A stretch of 64,000 bases of DNA from Eubacteriaceae bacterium (lineage in GTDB: Bacteria > Bacillota > Clostridia > Lachnospirales > Lachnospiraceae): assembly GCA_902362875.1 (NCBI GenBank), contig CABIYF010000003.1, forward strand, positions 62,001 through 126,000. The letters are read 5' to 3'. Below the pieces are notes generated by a model. It was not told the DNA's origin. It saw only the letters and a list, made by a program, of their open reading frames with translations, and did not search any database. Both the position numbers and the translations under genes were made by a program. Below, piece by piece: positions 28,359 to 37,609 of the stretch (positions are counted from its first letter, which is position 1; every line of letters starts with the position of its first letter).

Positions 28359-29625
28359 AGAAATGGGAGTCGATGAGAAAGTCTTCGACTACGCACAGGA
28401 AGTGGAAAAAGGGTTAAAAGACCGTTTTGAAAAATTAGATGCTATCGCACAGTTAAACCAGATCAAAGTGTTAAATGCCATGCAGAAACACCAGATCGCG
28501 GAGATGCATTTAGGTGGTACAACAGGGTATGGATACAATGATTCCGGAAGAGAAGCTGTAGAAGCGTTGTATGCAGACGTTTTTGGAACAGAAGATGCAC
28601 TCGTAAGACCACAGATCACATGTGGAACCCACGCATTGGGACTTGCATTATCAGCCAATCTTCGTCCAGGAGATGAGATTCTTGCAATTTCAGGAAAACC
28701 ATATGATACCTTAGAAGAAGTGATCGGAATCCGCGAATCCAAAGGTTCTCTGAAAGAATATGGGATCACATACGCACAGGTTGATCTGTTAGAAGATGGA
28801 AGTTTTGATTTTGAAGGCATCAAAAATGCGATCAATGATAAGACAAAACTCATTCATATCCAGAGATCCAAAGGATATGCGACAAGACCAACCTTATCCG
28901 TCGATGTGATCGGGGAAGCGATCGCATTTGTCAAAGAGATCAACAAAGATCTGATCGTGATGGTTGATAACTGTTATGGCGAATTTGTCGAGGAAAAAGA
29001 GCCATCTGAAGTTGGAGCTGATATGATCGTAGGTTCCCTGATCAAGAATCCAGGTGGAGGTCTTGCACCGATCGGTGGTTATATCTGCGGAAGAAGTGAT
29101 CTGATCGAACAGTGTGCATACAGACTTACAACACCGGGACTTGGAAAAGAAGTAGGGGCAAGTCTGGGAGTTAACCGTCAGTTTATCCAAGGATTCTTTA
29201 TGGCACCAACGGTTGTCAATGCGGCAGTCAAAGGAGCAATCTTTGCAGCAAACCTTTATGAAAAATTAGGATTTAAAGTTATTCCAGACGGCAAAGAAGA
29301 CCGTCATGACATCATTCAGGCAGTGGAATTCCATGATCCGGAGAAACTGATCGCATTTTGTGAGGGAATCCAGAAGGCATCTCCGATTGACAGTCATGTA
29401 ACACCGATTCCATGGGACATGCCGGGATATGACAGTCAGGTGATCATGGCAGCAGGAACTTTTGTATCTGGTGCATCCATTGAGTTAAGTGCAGATGGAC
29501 CAATGAAAGAACCATATGCAGTCTATTTCCAGGGAGGACTTACTTATCCTCATGCAAAATATGGAATTATCATGTCACTTCAGAGAATGGCAGAAAAAGG
29601 ATTGGTTGAAATTCCAGAGGCATAA
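28333..29625 (+). CDS. PLP-dependent methionine gamma-lyase-like protein (YnbB family)
   Basis: Member of the family once called aluminium resistance protein, a Cys/Met-metabolism PLP fold. 430 residues. HLGGTTGYGYNDSGREA and TCGTHALGLAL form the cofactor pocket. The PLP lysine is probably in GSLIKNPGGGLAPIGGY near residue 237. In many Firmicutes it follows miaA or lies near glnR. The true reaction is unproven. It starts at 28333 behind AAAGGGG and overlaps miaA. Confidence 0.85.
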   Translation: MDQLKNYYKEMGVDEKVFDYAQEVEKGLKDRFEKLDAIAQLNQIKVLNAMQKHQIAEMHLGGTTGYGYNDSGREAVEALYADVFGTEDALVRPQITCGTHALGLALSANLRPGDEILAISGKPYDTLEEVIGIRESKGSLKEYGITYAQVDLLEDGSFDFEGIKNAINDKTKLIHIQRSKGYATRPTLSVDVIGEAIAFVKEINKDLIVMVDNCYGEFVEEKEPSEVGADMIVGSLIKNPGGGLAPIGGYICGRSDLIEQCAYRLTTPGLGKEVGASLGVNRQFIQGFFMAPTVVNAAVKGAIFAANLYEKLGFKVIPDGKEDRHDIIQAVEFHDPEKLIAFCEGIQKASPIDSHVTPIPWDMPGYDSQVIMAAGTFVSGASIELSADGPMKEPYAVYFQGGLTYPHAKYGIIMSLQRMAEKGLVEIPEA

Positions 29626-29751
29626 GAAAATAAGAAAAATTTAAGGAAAACAACGGTTTGATTTCTATACATAAAAGAAAAGTTATGATAAACTTTATAG
29701 ATGGGAAATGTTTTTGATTCCAGAGATTTTTTTCGCCGGAAAGGATCAGAT

Positions 29752-30450
29752 ATGGAGAAAAAACATCAGACATTAAAGGAATTACCGGTTTCGGAAAGAC
29801 CTTATGAAAAGTTTGAAAAAAGTGGAGCAGAGGCTTTGTCAGATGCAGAATTGCTGGCAATGGTCTTAAGAAGTGGGACGAAGGATCTGACGGCAGTTGA
29901 TCTTTCAAAGAGGATTCTGGCGATACATCCTTTTTACGAAGGAATTCTTGGAATCTGTCACACTTCCAAAGAGGAATTACAAAAGATACCGGGGATCGGG
30001 AAGGTAAAGGCAATGCAGATTCTTTGCATTGCGGAACTGTCCAAACGGTTAGCCCAGTCGAAAGTAGAAGATAAGATAAGTTTTCATGATCCGTCATCTA
30101 TTGCAGATTATTATATGGAACAGATGCGGCATTTAAACAGAGAAGAGATGATTTTAATTTTCTTTAATGGGAAGAATAAAGTTATCAAAGAACTTAAAGT
30201 TTCTGTTGGAACAGTGAATCAGACAGTGGCATCTCCGAGAGAATTATTTCTTGAGGCATTGCGGTGTGAGGCGGTATCCGTTCTCATGATTCACAATCAT
30301 CCGTCAGGAGATCCGACACCGAGCAGGCAGGATATCCTGACAACCAAACGGATGAAAGAAGCGGGAGAATTTCTTGGGATACCACTTTGTGATCATATTA
30401 TCATTGGAGACAGGACGTATATAAGTTTTCGGGAAGAACACATGATATAA
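29752..30450 (+). CDS. radC: RadC family JAB-domain protein
   Basis: 232 residues if started at ATG 29752, 9 bases after AAAGGA. The in-frame ATG at 29701 would add 17 residues but sits only 11 bases after a TATGAT -10-like box. N-terminal helix-hairpin-helix (IPGIGKVKAMQILC) is followed by a JAB1/MPN-type C-terminal domain with metal motif HNHPSGDPTPSRQD. Despite the name, a role in radiation repair is not supported by experiments on the family. It stands at the head of the mreBCD cluster, as in many bacteria. Confidence 0.93.
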   Translation: MEKKHQTLKELPVSERPYEKFEKSGAEALSDAELLAMVLRSGTKDLTAVDLSKRILAIHPFYEGILGICHTSKEELQKIPGIGKVKAMQILCIAELSKRLAQSKVEDKISFHDPSSIADYYMEQMRHLNREEMILIFFNGKNKVIKELKVSVGTVNQTVASPRELFLEALRCEAVSVLMIHNHPSGDPTPSRQDILTTKRMKEAGEFLGIPLCDHIIIGDRTYISFREEHMI

Positions 30451-30461
30451 GGAGCATAAGA

Positions 30462-31427
30462 ATGAAAACGACACAGTTAGGAATTGAACTAGGAAGCAGA
30501 CACTTAAGAGTTACTGCACCAAATAAAGAAGAATTTTTAAAGATTAAGAACATGATCGCTTTTGATGAAGATGATAAAGTCAAAGCGATCGGTGATGAAG
30601 CATTTGATATGTACGAGAAACAGCCATATAGTGTAAGAGTCATAAAACCTATGGAACATGGAGCGATTTCAGATTACACGAATATGAGATATTTACTTGG
30701 AACAGTGCTTGACCAGTATTTTAAACGGGTCCATAAGCCAAAGCTGTGGATTGCGGTTCCAGTAGATATTACGAATGTAGAGAAACGTGCATTTGATGAT
30801 CTTGCGTGGGAAGCAGCAGGAAAGGTAAAGGAGATCAGCCTGATCGAGAAACCGATTCTTGCAGCAATTGGAAGTGGAATCAATGTAGATGCCCCATGTG
30901 GCAATATGATCATTGATATTGGTGCAGGAACAACAGAGATTTCCGTGATCTCCTTAGGAGGCATTGTGGAAAGCAGATTACTGCCGTATGGAGGAGATCA
31001 GATTGATGAATGGATCAAAGATTATGTAAAGAAGAATTACAAATTAGAGATCGGTATGAAGAATGCCAGACGTTTAAAGATGGCATATGCACAGGATGAG
31101 ACAGAGGAAGAGATTTCAATCAAAGGAAGAGATATCGTAAGTGGACTTCCAAAAGAAGTAAAGATTCCTACGATGATCGTAGAGGAGAAAGCAAGAGATC
31201 AGATTCGTGAGATCTGTATGCAGGCCAAAGCGGTGCTGGAAGTTGTGACACCAGAACTGGCAACAGATATCGTGAATGAGGGGATTTATGTATCTGGCGG
31301 AGCATGCGGATTTTCAAAGACAGAGGAGTGGATTAGGGAAGAACTGAAAGTGACAGTTCATATCAAGCCAGAACCACAGGATCATGTAATTTTAGGAATG
31401 CAGTCATATTTAAAACAAAGTAAATGA
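30462..31427 (+). CDS. mreB: Rod-shape protein MreB, divergent
   Basis: Bacterial actin that guides the elongation machinery under the membrane. 321 residues, a little short for MreB (about 335-345). Phosphate-2 loop DIGAGTTEISVISLGG near 153 and EKPILAAIG are typical. The phosphate-1 loop is unusual: IELGSRHLRV in place of the usual IDLGTANTLV, so the Asp is Glu. The adenosine loop reads VSGGACGF instead of LTGGG. It lies directly before mreC and mreD, so an MreB-type role is likely. It starts at 30462 behind AAGGAGC. Confidence 0.87.
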   Translation: MKTTQLGIELGSRHLRVTAPNKEEFLKIKNMIAFDEDDKVKAIGDEAFDMYEKQPYSVRVIKPMEHGAISDYTNMRYLLGTVLDQYFKRVHKPKLWIAVPVDITNVEKRAFDDLAWEAAGKVKEISLIEKPILAAIGSGINVDAPCGNMIIDIGAGTTEISVISLGGIVESRLLPYGGDQIDEWIKDYVKKNYKLEIGMKNARRLKMAYAQDETEEEISIKGRDIVSGLPKEVKIPTMIVEEKARDQIREICMQAKAVLEVVTPELATDIVNEGIYVSGGACGFSKTEEWIREELKVTVHIKPEPQDHVILGMQSYLKQSK

Positions 31428-31445
31428 TGAAATGAGGACAGATGT

Positions 31446-32312
31446 ATGAAATTGCAAAAGAAAAAATTTAATTCAAATCATCTGCTGGTGATCTTTATCG
31501 TAGTATGTGGATTATTAGCAGGGATCAGTGTTTTTGCAGGTGGAGTGCTGACACCGGTAAAGAATGTATTTTTTACAGTGTTATCCCCGATGCAGAAAGG
31601 CATCAACTCAATCGGGAATTCTGTTTTTTCCTGGAATGAGAATGCAAAAAGCAAACAGGCACTGAAAGCAGAGAATGAGAAGCTTCAGGAGAAGGTGGAC
31701 GCATTAAAGATGCAGAACCGTGTGCTGGAGCAGAATCAGGTAGAACTTGAACGTCTGCAGGATCTGCTGAAATTGAAGAAAAAATATAAGAAATATCATA
31801 CAGTCGGAGCCAGAGTCATCAGTAAAGGATCAGAAAACTGGTTTGACATTTTTCTGATCGATAAAGGAAGCAAAGATGGACTTAAGAAAGATATGAACGT
31901 GATCGCAGGAAATGGTCTGGTAGGAATCGTCTACGACGTATCCGCACATACAGCAAAAGTACGAACGATCATCAATGATACAAGCATGGTCAGTGCCATG
32001 TTCTTAAAGACCAATGATTCATGCATCGTAAATGGAAGTCTTGATACAATGGAAGATGGATATCTGGAAGTTGTATATATCAGCAAAGATGCGAAAGTTA
32101 AGAATGGAGACGAGCTGGTAACATCATATGTAAGTTCAAAGTTTAACGAAGGTATTACGATCGGTAAGGTATCAGATATCAAACTTGATTCTACCAAGCT
32201 TACGAAGACGGCAAAAGTCACACCGATCGTTGATTTTAAGCATTTAAAAGAAGTTCTGGTTATTACAGATCTTAAGAAAACAGAGAACCTTGATACAGGA
32301 ACAAAGGAATAA
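31446..32312 (+). CDS. mreC: Rod-shape protein MreC
   Basis: Single-pass membrane protein that scaffolds MreB, MreD and PBP2. 288 residues: a membrane span at about 12-33, a coiled coil at about 65-110 (KAENEKLQEKVDALKMQNR region), then two beta-barrel lobes containing VISKGSENWFDIFLIDKGS and GLVGIVYDV. The length is normal. mreD follows 11 bases later. Confidence 0.94.
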   Translation: MKLQKKKFNSNHLLVIFIVVCGLLAGISVFAGGVLTPVKNVFFTVLSPMQKGINSIGNSVFSWNENAKSKQALKAENEKLQEKVDALKMQNRVLEQNQVELERLQDLLKLKKKYKKYHTVGARVISKGSENWFDIFLIDKGSKDGLKKDMNVIAGNGLVGIVYDVSAHTAKVRTIINDTSMVSAMFLKTNDSCIVNGSLDTMEDGYLEVVYISKDAKVKNGDELVTSYVSSKFNEGITIGKVSDIKLDSTKLTKTAKVTPIVDFKHLKEVLVITDLKKTENLDTGTKE

Positions 32313-32323
32313 CAGGTGGAGAT

Positions 32324-32839
32324 ATGAAGATTAAGAGAGTTTTATTTTATGTAATATCTGTGCTGGTCTGCTTCCTTTTACAGACCTCGGTGTTTAATTT
32401 TTTAAAACTTGCAGATGTTATGCCTAATATCTTATTGATCCTGACAGTTACGATGGCCTTTATCAGAGGAAAGAAAGCAGGGATCGTTGTAGGTTTTGTG
32501 TGTGGCCTGCTGATTGATATATTCTCTGGAAGTGTGCTTGGACAGTATGCATTTGTATACATTATGTTTGGATATGTGAATGGCTGGTTTCATGCATATT
32601 TTTATGAGGATGATATTTTACTTCCAATTGGTCTGCTGACAGCGAATTCACTTGTGTACAGTTTTGTGATCTTTTTCTTTTTCTTTGCATTAAGAGGAAG
32701 ACTTCAGTTCTTTTCTTATTTATTTAAGGTTATGATTCCGGAAGCAGTTTATACAGGAATCGCAGCATTGATCATTTATAAGATATTGTTAGAGATTGAT
32801 ATCAGGATCAGATATGGTGAAAAAAGGAGTATGTTCTAG
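32324..32839 (+). CDS. mreD: Rod-shape protein MreD
   Basis: Integral membrane partner of MreC; 171 residues with five or six hydrophobic spans. IKRVLFYVISVLVCFLLQ is the first helix, and ADVMPNILLILTV plus IDIFSGSVLGQYAF are typical of the family. Its stop (TAG 32837-32839) overlaps the GTG start of the PBP gene by one base. Confidence 0.9.
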   Translation: MKIKRVLFYVISVLVCFLLQTSVFNFLKLADVMPNILLILTVTMAFIRGKKAGIVVGFVCGLLIDIFSGSVLGQYAFVYIMFGYVNGWFHAYFYEDDILLPIGLLTANSLVYSFVIFFFFFALRGRLQFFSYLFKVMIPEAVYTGIAALIIYKILLEIDIRIRYGEKRSMF

Positions 32840-35754
32840 TGTTACGAAAAATTTACGAGAAAGCAGATAAATTATTAGCAAACCGTCTGATTGCGTTGAT
32901 CGTACTGATCGCAGTCCTTTACTGCGTATTGATCGGAAGAGTTTTTGTGCTTCAGATCGTGGAAGGACAGTCTCATAAGCAGGATTTTACATACAAAGTA
33001 CAAAAGACGGTCAAGACATCTGGTACAAGAGGAAATATCTACGATGTGAATGGAAAACTGCTGGCATACAATAAACTGGTTTACACAGTAAATTTTCAGA
33101 ATGATAGTGCATTCCAGACACTTGCCAAGCAGAATGGGACATCAGAGAATTATGAGAAGAATGAAGTGATCTATAAAGTGATCAAGATTCTCGAACATAA
33201 TGGAGATTCATTTATCAATGATATTCCAATCGAATATACAGGAAGCGGAAAGTTAAGATTTACAGAGACAGGATCAAGACTTAAGAAATTTAAGAGAGAT
33301 GTTTTTGGAATCGGAAGCGACACTTCTGATCTTTCACAGTCCGAGAAGGAATTACGAAACAAACAGCTCAATGCGACAGCAGAAGAGGTTTTTCAGTATT
33401 TAAGAGATGGAACGATGGGATCATCTGGTACTGGAAAGATGTTTGATATCGACAAGAAATATTCCAAGGAAGATGCGTTAAAGATCATGTCTGTGAGATA
33501 CAGTGCATTTTTGAGCAGATATTCACAGTATATGAAGGTTACGATCGCGAATGAGATCAACAGCAAAAGTATTGCAGAGATCAAGGAAAGAAGTTCAGAA
33601 CTTCCGGGAATTGATATTGATACAAAGTCTATTCGTGTATATAATAAAAGCGAGGCTATGTCTCATATTATAGGATATACAGGAACGGTCAATACAGACG
33701 AACTGGAGACTTATAACAAAGGAAAGAAAGAAGAAGATAAAGACTACTATTCCAGTGATGAGACAGTCGGAAAGGCTGGTGTGGAGAAACAGTTTGAGAA
33801 ATATCTCCACGGAGACAGTGGAAGCAAGACATTAGTGGTTAATAATGTAGGAAAGATCGTAGAGACGACAAAGACGGTCAAATCCGGAACAGGAAACAAT
33901 ATTACATTATCGATCGACAGTGAGCTTCAGGAGTATGTATACAATCTTCTGGAGAAGAAGATCGCAGGAATCGTATTATCCAAGCTTACAAGTTCAGACA
34001 GTGCAGGAAATGACCGTGAGAATATCATGATACCGATCAAGAAGGTCTATTACTCATTCATCGGAAACAGCGTCATCGACCTTGAGAATCTCAACGGTAA
34101 CAAGGCAACATCGTATGAGAAGAAGATGTACAGAAAGATTCAGCGCCTTGAAGATGCAGCGATTCAGACATCAAAGAATCTGGTGTTGAATGGAAAGAAA
34201 GCTTATAAGGATGAAAGTGATGAGAAACAGGCATATTCATCCTATGTATACAGTCTGCTGTCAAGCAAGAAGGTTCTCTTAAGCAGTTCCATTGATACGA
34301 CAGATAAGACATATCAGCGCTGGAAAGACGAGAAGATCAGTTTAAGTGAATTTTTAAGATATGCGGTGAATAAGGAATGGATTGATATTTCTTCCTTAAA
34401 CATCAGCAGCAAGTATAATGATACAGAAGAGATCATGAAGGCATTGGCAGTTTACGTTGAGGATGCACTGGTTGATGCAGATGATTTTGATATGACAGTC
34501 TGCGAGCAGAGTATCATGAAAGGTAAATTAAGCGGCAGGGAAGTATGTCTTCTGCTTTACGAACAGGGAATCCTTAAGAAGAAAGGCGACAGTGATTATT
34601 CTGCATTGAAATCAGGATCTTTAAACAGCTACGATTTTATCCGCAAGAAATTAAAAAGTTTACAGATCACACCGGCACAGATCGGAATGGACCCATGTTC
34701 AGGTTCTGTTGTTATCACGGATTCAAAGACTGGAAAAGTAAAAGCACTTGTAAGTTACCCCGGATATGACAGCAATCGTCTGTCAAATGGAACAGATTCC
34801 GGATATTACAGACAGCTTGCCAATTCCGCATCAACACCATTATATGATCAGGCATTAAAACATAAGACAGCGCCAGGATCTACATTTAAGCCATTATCAG
34901 CATTGGCGGGTCTGAATGAGAAGGTTATTACAACAAGTACAGTCATCAATTGTACAGGATTATACGACAAGATCACTCCTCCAGCCAAATGCTGGAAGTA
35001 TCCAGACCGCCATGGAGCAAGAAAAGTATCCACAGCGATCGAAGCATCTTGTAATTATTTCTTTTATGAAGTAGGATATAGATTAGGAGACAAATCAGGT
35101 TCTTACAGTAGTAAGGAAGGATTGAAATATCTGGAAAAATATGCGACAGCTCTAGGACTGAACAAGAAGTCTGGAATTGAACTTGACGAGTCATCACCAC
35201 AGGTTTCTGATGAGACTTCTGTACGTTCAGCCATTGGACAGGGACGTAACAGTTTTACACCAAGCCAGATATCGAATTATGTGACAACCTTATCAAACAG
35301 AGGTACTGTATATGATCTTAGTATCATGGATAAGATCACAGATGACAATGGAAAGACAATCAAGAAATATGGTGTGAAGAAGGTCAGACAGGTTCATTAT
35401 GATACGAAGTACTGGGATGCAGTACAGACAGGAATGAGAGGCGTAGTTAACGGAAAGGACAGTTCTGTAAGCAGTATTTTCAAAGGATTGAAAGTAAAGA
35501 TCGCAGGAAAGACTGGTACAGCACAGGAGAATAAGAAACGTCCAAACCACGCATTGTTCATTTCTTACGGACCATATGAGAAACCGGAGATCACGACAAC
35601 GGTTGTTATTCCGTTTGGTTATACTTCATCCAATGCCGCATCTACGGCAAAGGATATCTATGAATATTATTTTGCAAATGATAAGACGAAGAAGAAGTTG
35701 GAGAAGAATAATAAATCAGTCACAGAAACCAATGTAGGTACTGCGGGAGACTAA
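32839..35754 (+). CDS. mrdA: Penicillin-binding protein 2 (elongation transpeptidase), large form
   Basis: Class B PBP that crosslinks peptidoglycan during elongation. 971 residues, well above the usual 600-720. An N-terminal membrane anchor (about 18-40) and a pedestal domain precede the transpeptidase with SxxK in APGSTFKPLS near 680, SxN in EASCNYFFYE near 735, and KTG in IAGKTGTAQE near 892. The extra length is an insert of some 220 residues at about 370-600, rich in Lys/Ser, between the pedestal and the catalytic domain. The GTG start at 32839 follows AAAAAGGAG. RodA, its partner polymerase, is encoded at 37.6 kb. Confidence 0.92.
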   Translation: MLRKIYEKADKLLANRLIALIVLIAVLYCVLIGRVFVLQIVEGQSHKQDFTYKVQKTVKTSGTRGNIYDVNGKLLAYNKLVYTVNFQNDSAFQTLAKQNGTSENYEKNEVIYKVIKILEHNGDSFINDIPIEYTGSGKLRFTETGSRLKKFKRDVFGIGSDTSDLSQSEKELRNKQLNATAEEVFQYLRDGTMGSSGTGKMFDIDKKYSKEDALKIMSVRYSAFLSRYSQYMKVTIANEINSKSIAEIKERSSELPGIDIDTKSIRVYNKSEAMSHIIGYTGTVNTDELETYNKGKKEEDKDYYSSDETVGKAGVEKQFEKYLHGDSGSKTLVVNNVGKIVETTKTVKSGTGNNITLSIDSELQEYVYNLLEKKIAGIVLSKLTSSDSAGNDRENIMIPIKKVYYSFIGNSVIDLENLNGNKATSYEKKMYRKIQRLEDAAIQTSKNLVLNGKKAYKDESDEKQAYSSYVYSLLSSKKVLLSSSIDTTDKTYQRWKDEKISLSEFLRYAVNKEWIDISSLNISSKYNDTEEIMKALAVYVEDALVDADDFDMTVCEQSIMKGKLSGREVCLLLYEQGILKKKGDSDYSALKSGSLNSYDFIRKKLKSLQITPAQIGMDPCSGSVVITDSKTGKVKALVSYPGYDSNRLSNGTDSGYYRQLANSASTPLYDQALKHKTAPGSTFKPLSALAGLNEKVITTSTVINCTGLYDKITPPAKCWKYPDRHGARKVSTAIEASCNYFFYEVGYRLGDKSGSYSSKEGLKYLEKYATALGLNKKSGIELDESSPQVSDETSVRSAIGQGRNSFTPSQISNYVTTLSNRGTVYDLSIMDKITDDNGKTIKKYGVKKVRQVHYDTKYWDAVQTGMRGVVNGKDSSVSSIFKGLKVKIAGKTGTAQENKKRPNHALFISYGPYEKPEITTTVVIPFGYTSSNAASTAKDIYEYYFANDKTKKKLEKNNKSVTETNVGTAGD

Positions 35755-35774
35755 GAAAAGAAGAGAGGAATCGT

Positions 35775-36515
35775 ATGAATCATCCGGTATTGCTAAAAGG
35801 AAACAGCATCGGGCTTACCATGGTGCTGGATCCAGAGATGAAGTTTGAACAGCTCAAAGCTGCTATTTGTGAGAAGTTTACACAGGCAAAAGATTTCTTT
35901 AACGGACAGACTCAGATCGCATTGAAGATCGAAGGCAGGAAACTTACTTCGCCACAGCTTGAAGAAGTTTTAGGAATTATTGCTGAAGAAACAACATTGA
36001 CGATCGCATATGTCATAGAAGACGATAAGATCATGGAGACATCATTCAAAGAGGCATTAAGGAAACTTGAGGAGAAAGAACAGAAACGTTCAGATTCTTT
36101 GATCGATGAGAGGAGAAAAGGAGACGGACAGTTTTACCGGGGAACTCTTAGATCCGGACAGAGTCTTGAATCTGACGGCAGTGTTGTTGTCGTTGGAGAT
36201 GTGAACCCGGGAGCATCTGTAAGTGCCAAAGGAAATGTGGTTGTCCTTGGATGTGCCAAAGGATATTTAAGCGCAGGAAACGGCGGGGATGACCATGCAT
36301 TTGTTGCGGCACTGGACATGCAGCCGATGCAGATCCGTATCGGAAACCATATAGCAAGAAGTGCAGACGGAGAGCCAGAGAAGAAGAAAAAATTCTTTGG
36401 AAGATCAAAAAACAATGATAACCAGCCGATGGAAGCACAGATTGCATTTGTTGAAGATGAAAATATTTATATCGAGCCCATATCAAAAGCGCTCTTAAAT
36501 GAAATCATAGTATAG
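35775..36515 (+). CDS. minC: Septum site-determining protein MinC
   Basis: Inhibitor of FtsZ polymerisation at the poles; 246 residues. The N-terminal FtsZ-binding domain is about 1-100. A charged linker follows, then the C-terminal beta-helix (FYRGTLRSGQSLESDGSVVV, GDVNPGASVSAKGNVVVLG), which binds MinD. It forms minC-minD-minE with the next two genes. It starts at 35775 behind AGAGAGG. Confidence 0.94.
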   Translation: MNHPVLLKGNSIGLTMVLDPEMKFEQLKAAICEKFTQAKDFFNGQTQIALKIEGRKLTSPQLEEVLGIIAEETTLTIAYVIEDDKIMETSFKEALRKLEEKEQKRSDSLIDERRKGDGQFYRGTLRSGQSLESDGSVVVVGDVNPGASVSAKGNVVVLGCAKGYLSAGNGGDDHAFVAALDMQPMQIRIGNHIARSADGEPEKKKKFFGRSKNNDNQPMEAQIAFVEDENIYIEPISKALLNEIIV

Positions 36516-36533
36516 TGAATGGAGGAAATTAAA

Positions 36534-37319
36534 ATGAGTGAAGTTATCGTAATCACATCTGGAAAGGGTGGCGTTGGAAAGACAACAACCACTGCCAATG
36601 TGGGAACAGGATTAGCGAAGGAAGGAAAGAAAGTCGTACTGATCGATACAGACATCGGACTTCGTAATCTGGATGTTGTCATGGGGCTTGAAAACAGAAT
36701 CGTTTATAATCTGGTAGATGTTGTGGAAGGAAACTGCAGAATCAAACAGGCAATGATCAAAGATAAGAAATATCCAAATCTTTTCTTATTACCATCAGCA
36801 CAGACAAGAGATAAGACATCCGTAACTCCAGAACAGATGTCAAAACTTGTAGAAGAATTAAAAGATGAATTTGATTATATCATTCTTGACTGCCCAGCTG
36901 GAATTGAACAGGGATTTAAGAATGCGATTGCAGCAGCAGACAGAGCGCTGATCGTTACAACACCAGAAGTTTCAGCAATCCGTGATGCAGACCGCATTAT
37001 TGGTTTATTAGAGGCGAATGACATACATAAGATCGATCTGGTCATCAACAGAATCCGTATGGATATGGTAGAAAGAGGAGACATGCTTTCAAAAGATGAC
37101 GTGCTTGATATTCTTGCAGTAGATCTGATCGGAATCGTTCCAGATGATGAAAACATCGTTATTTCTACAAACCAGGGAGAGCCGCTGGTTGGAAGCAATA
37201 CACCAGCTGGAAAAGCTTACCAGAACATTTGTGACCGTGTGATGGGAAAAGAAGTTCCATTTATGGAGATTACAGGACCAACATTCTTCCAGAGACTTGC
37301 ACATGTATTTAAAAAGTAG
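36534..37319 (+). CDS. minD: Septum site-determining ATPase MinD
   Basis: ParA/MinD-type ATPase that recruits MinC to the membrane. 261 residues. Deviant Walker A SGKGGVGKTTTT near residues 9-20, DTDIGLRNLDVVMGLENR, and a C-terminal amphipathic membrane helix ending FFQRLAHVFKK. I chose the ATG at 36534 after TGGAGGA; the in-frame ATG at 36519 overlaps that ribosome site. Confidence 0.96.
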   Translation: MSEVIVITSGKGGVGKTTTTANVGTGLAKEGKKVVLIDTDIGLRNLDVVMGLENRIVYNLVDVVEGNCRIKQAMIKDKKYPNLFLLPSAQTRDKTSVTPEQMSKLVEELKDEFDYIILDCPAGIEQGFKNAIAAADRALIVTTPEVSAIRDADRIIGLLEANDIHKIDLVINRIRMDMVERGDMLSKDDVLDILAVDLIGIVPDDENIVISTNQGEPLVGSNTPAGKAYQNICDRVMGKEVPFMEITGPTFFQRLAHVFKK

Positions 37320-37333
37320 AGGGGAGATAAGAG

Positions 37334-37594
37334 ATGGGTTTTTTTGATAATTTTTTTAAGAAAAAGAGTTCAGGCGAAGTGGCAAAAGACCGTTTGAAAC
37401 TGCTGCTTGTTTCAGACAGATCAAACTGTTCTCCTGAGACGATGGAACTGATCAAAAATGACATCATAAAGGTAATCTCCAAATATATGGAGATCGACCC
37501 GGACGGATTGGATATTCAGATTACACAAAACAGCGAAGAATCCGAAGGACCGGCATTATATGCCAACATTCCGATTCGTGAGCTTAGAAAATAA
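37334..37594 (+). CDS. minE: Cell division topological specificity factor MinE
   Basis: 86-residue activator of MinD ATPase that drives pole-to-pole oscillation. It starts MGFFDNFFKKKSS, an amphipathic N-terminus, followed by RLKLLLVSDRSNCSPETM, the MinD-contact helix, and a C-terminal dimerisation region. Its presence beside MinD and DivIVA means the species has both the oscillating and the DivIVA systems, as in some Clostridia. Confidence 0.93.
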   Translation: MGFFDNFFKKKSSGEVAKDRLKLLLVSDRSNCSPETMELIKNDIIKVISKYMEIDPDGLDIQITQNSEESEGPALYANIPIRELRK

Positions 37595-37609
37595 TATTGG
37601 AGAAAGAAC

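Noticed and set aside
28389..28853. 154-codon frame on the minus strand
   Set aside because: Antisense shadow of the PLP-enzyme gene, Ser/Pro-rich with no start signals.
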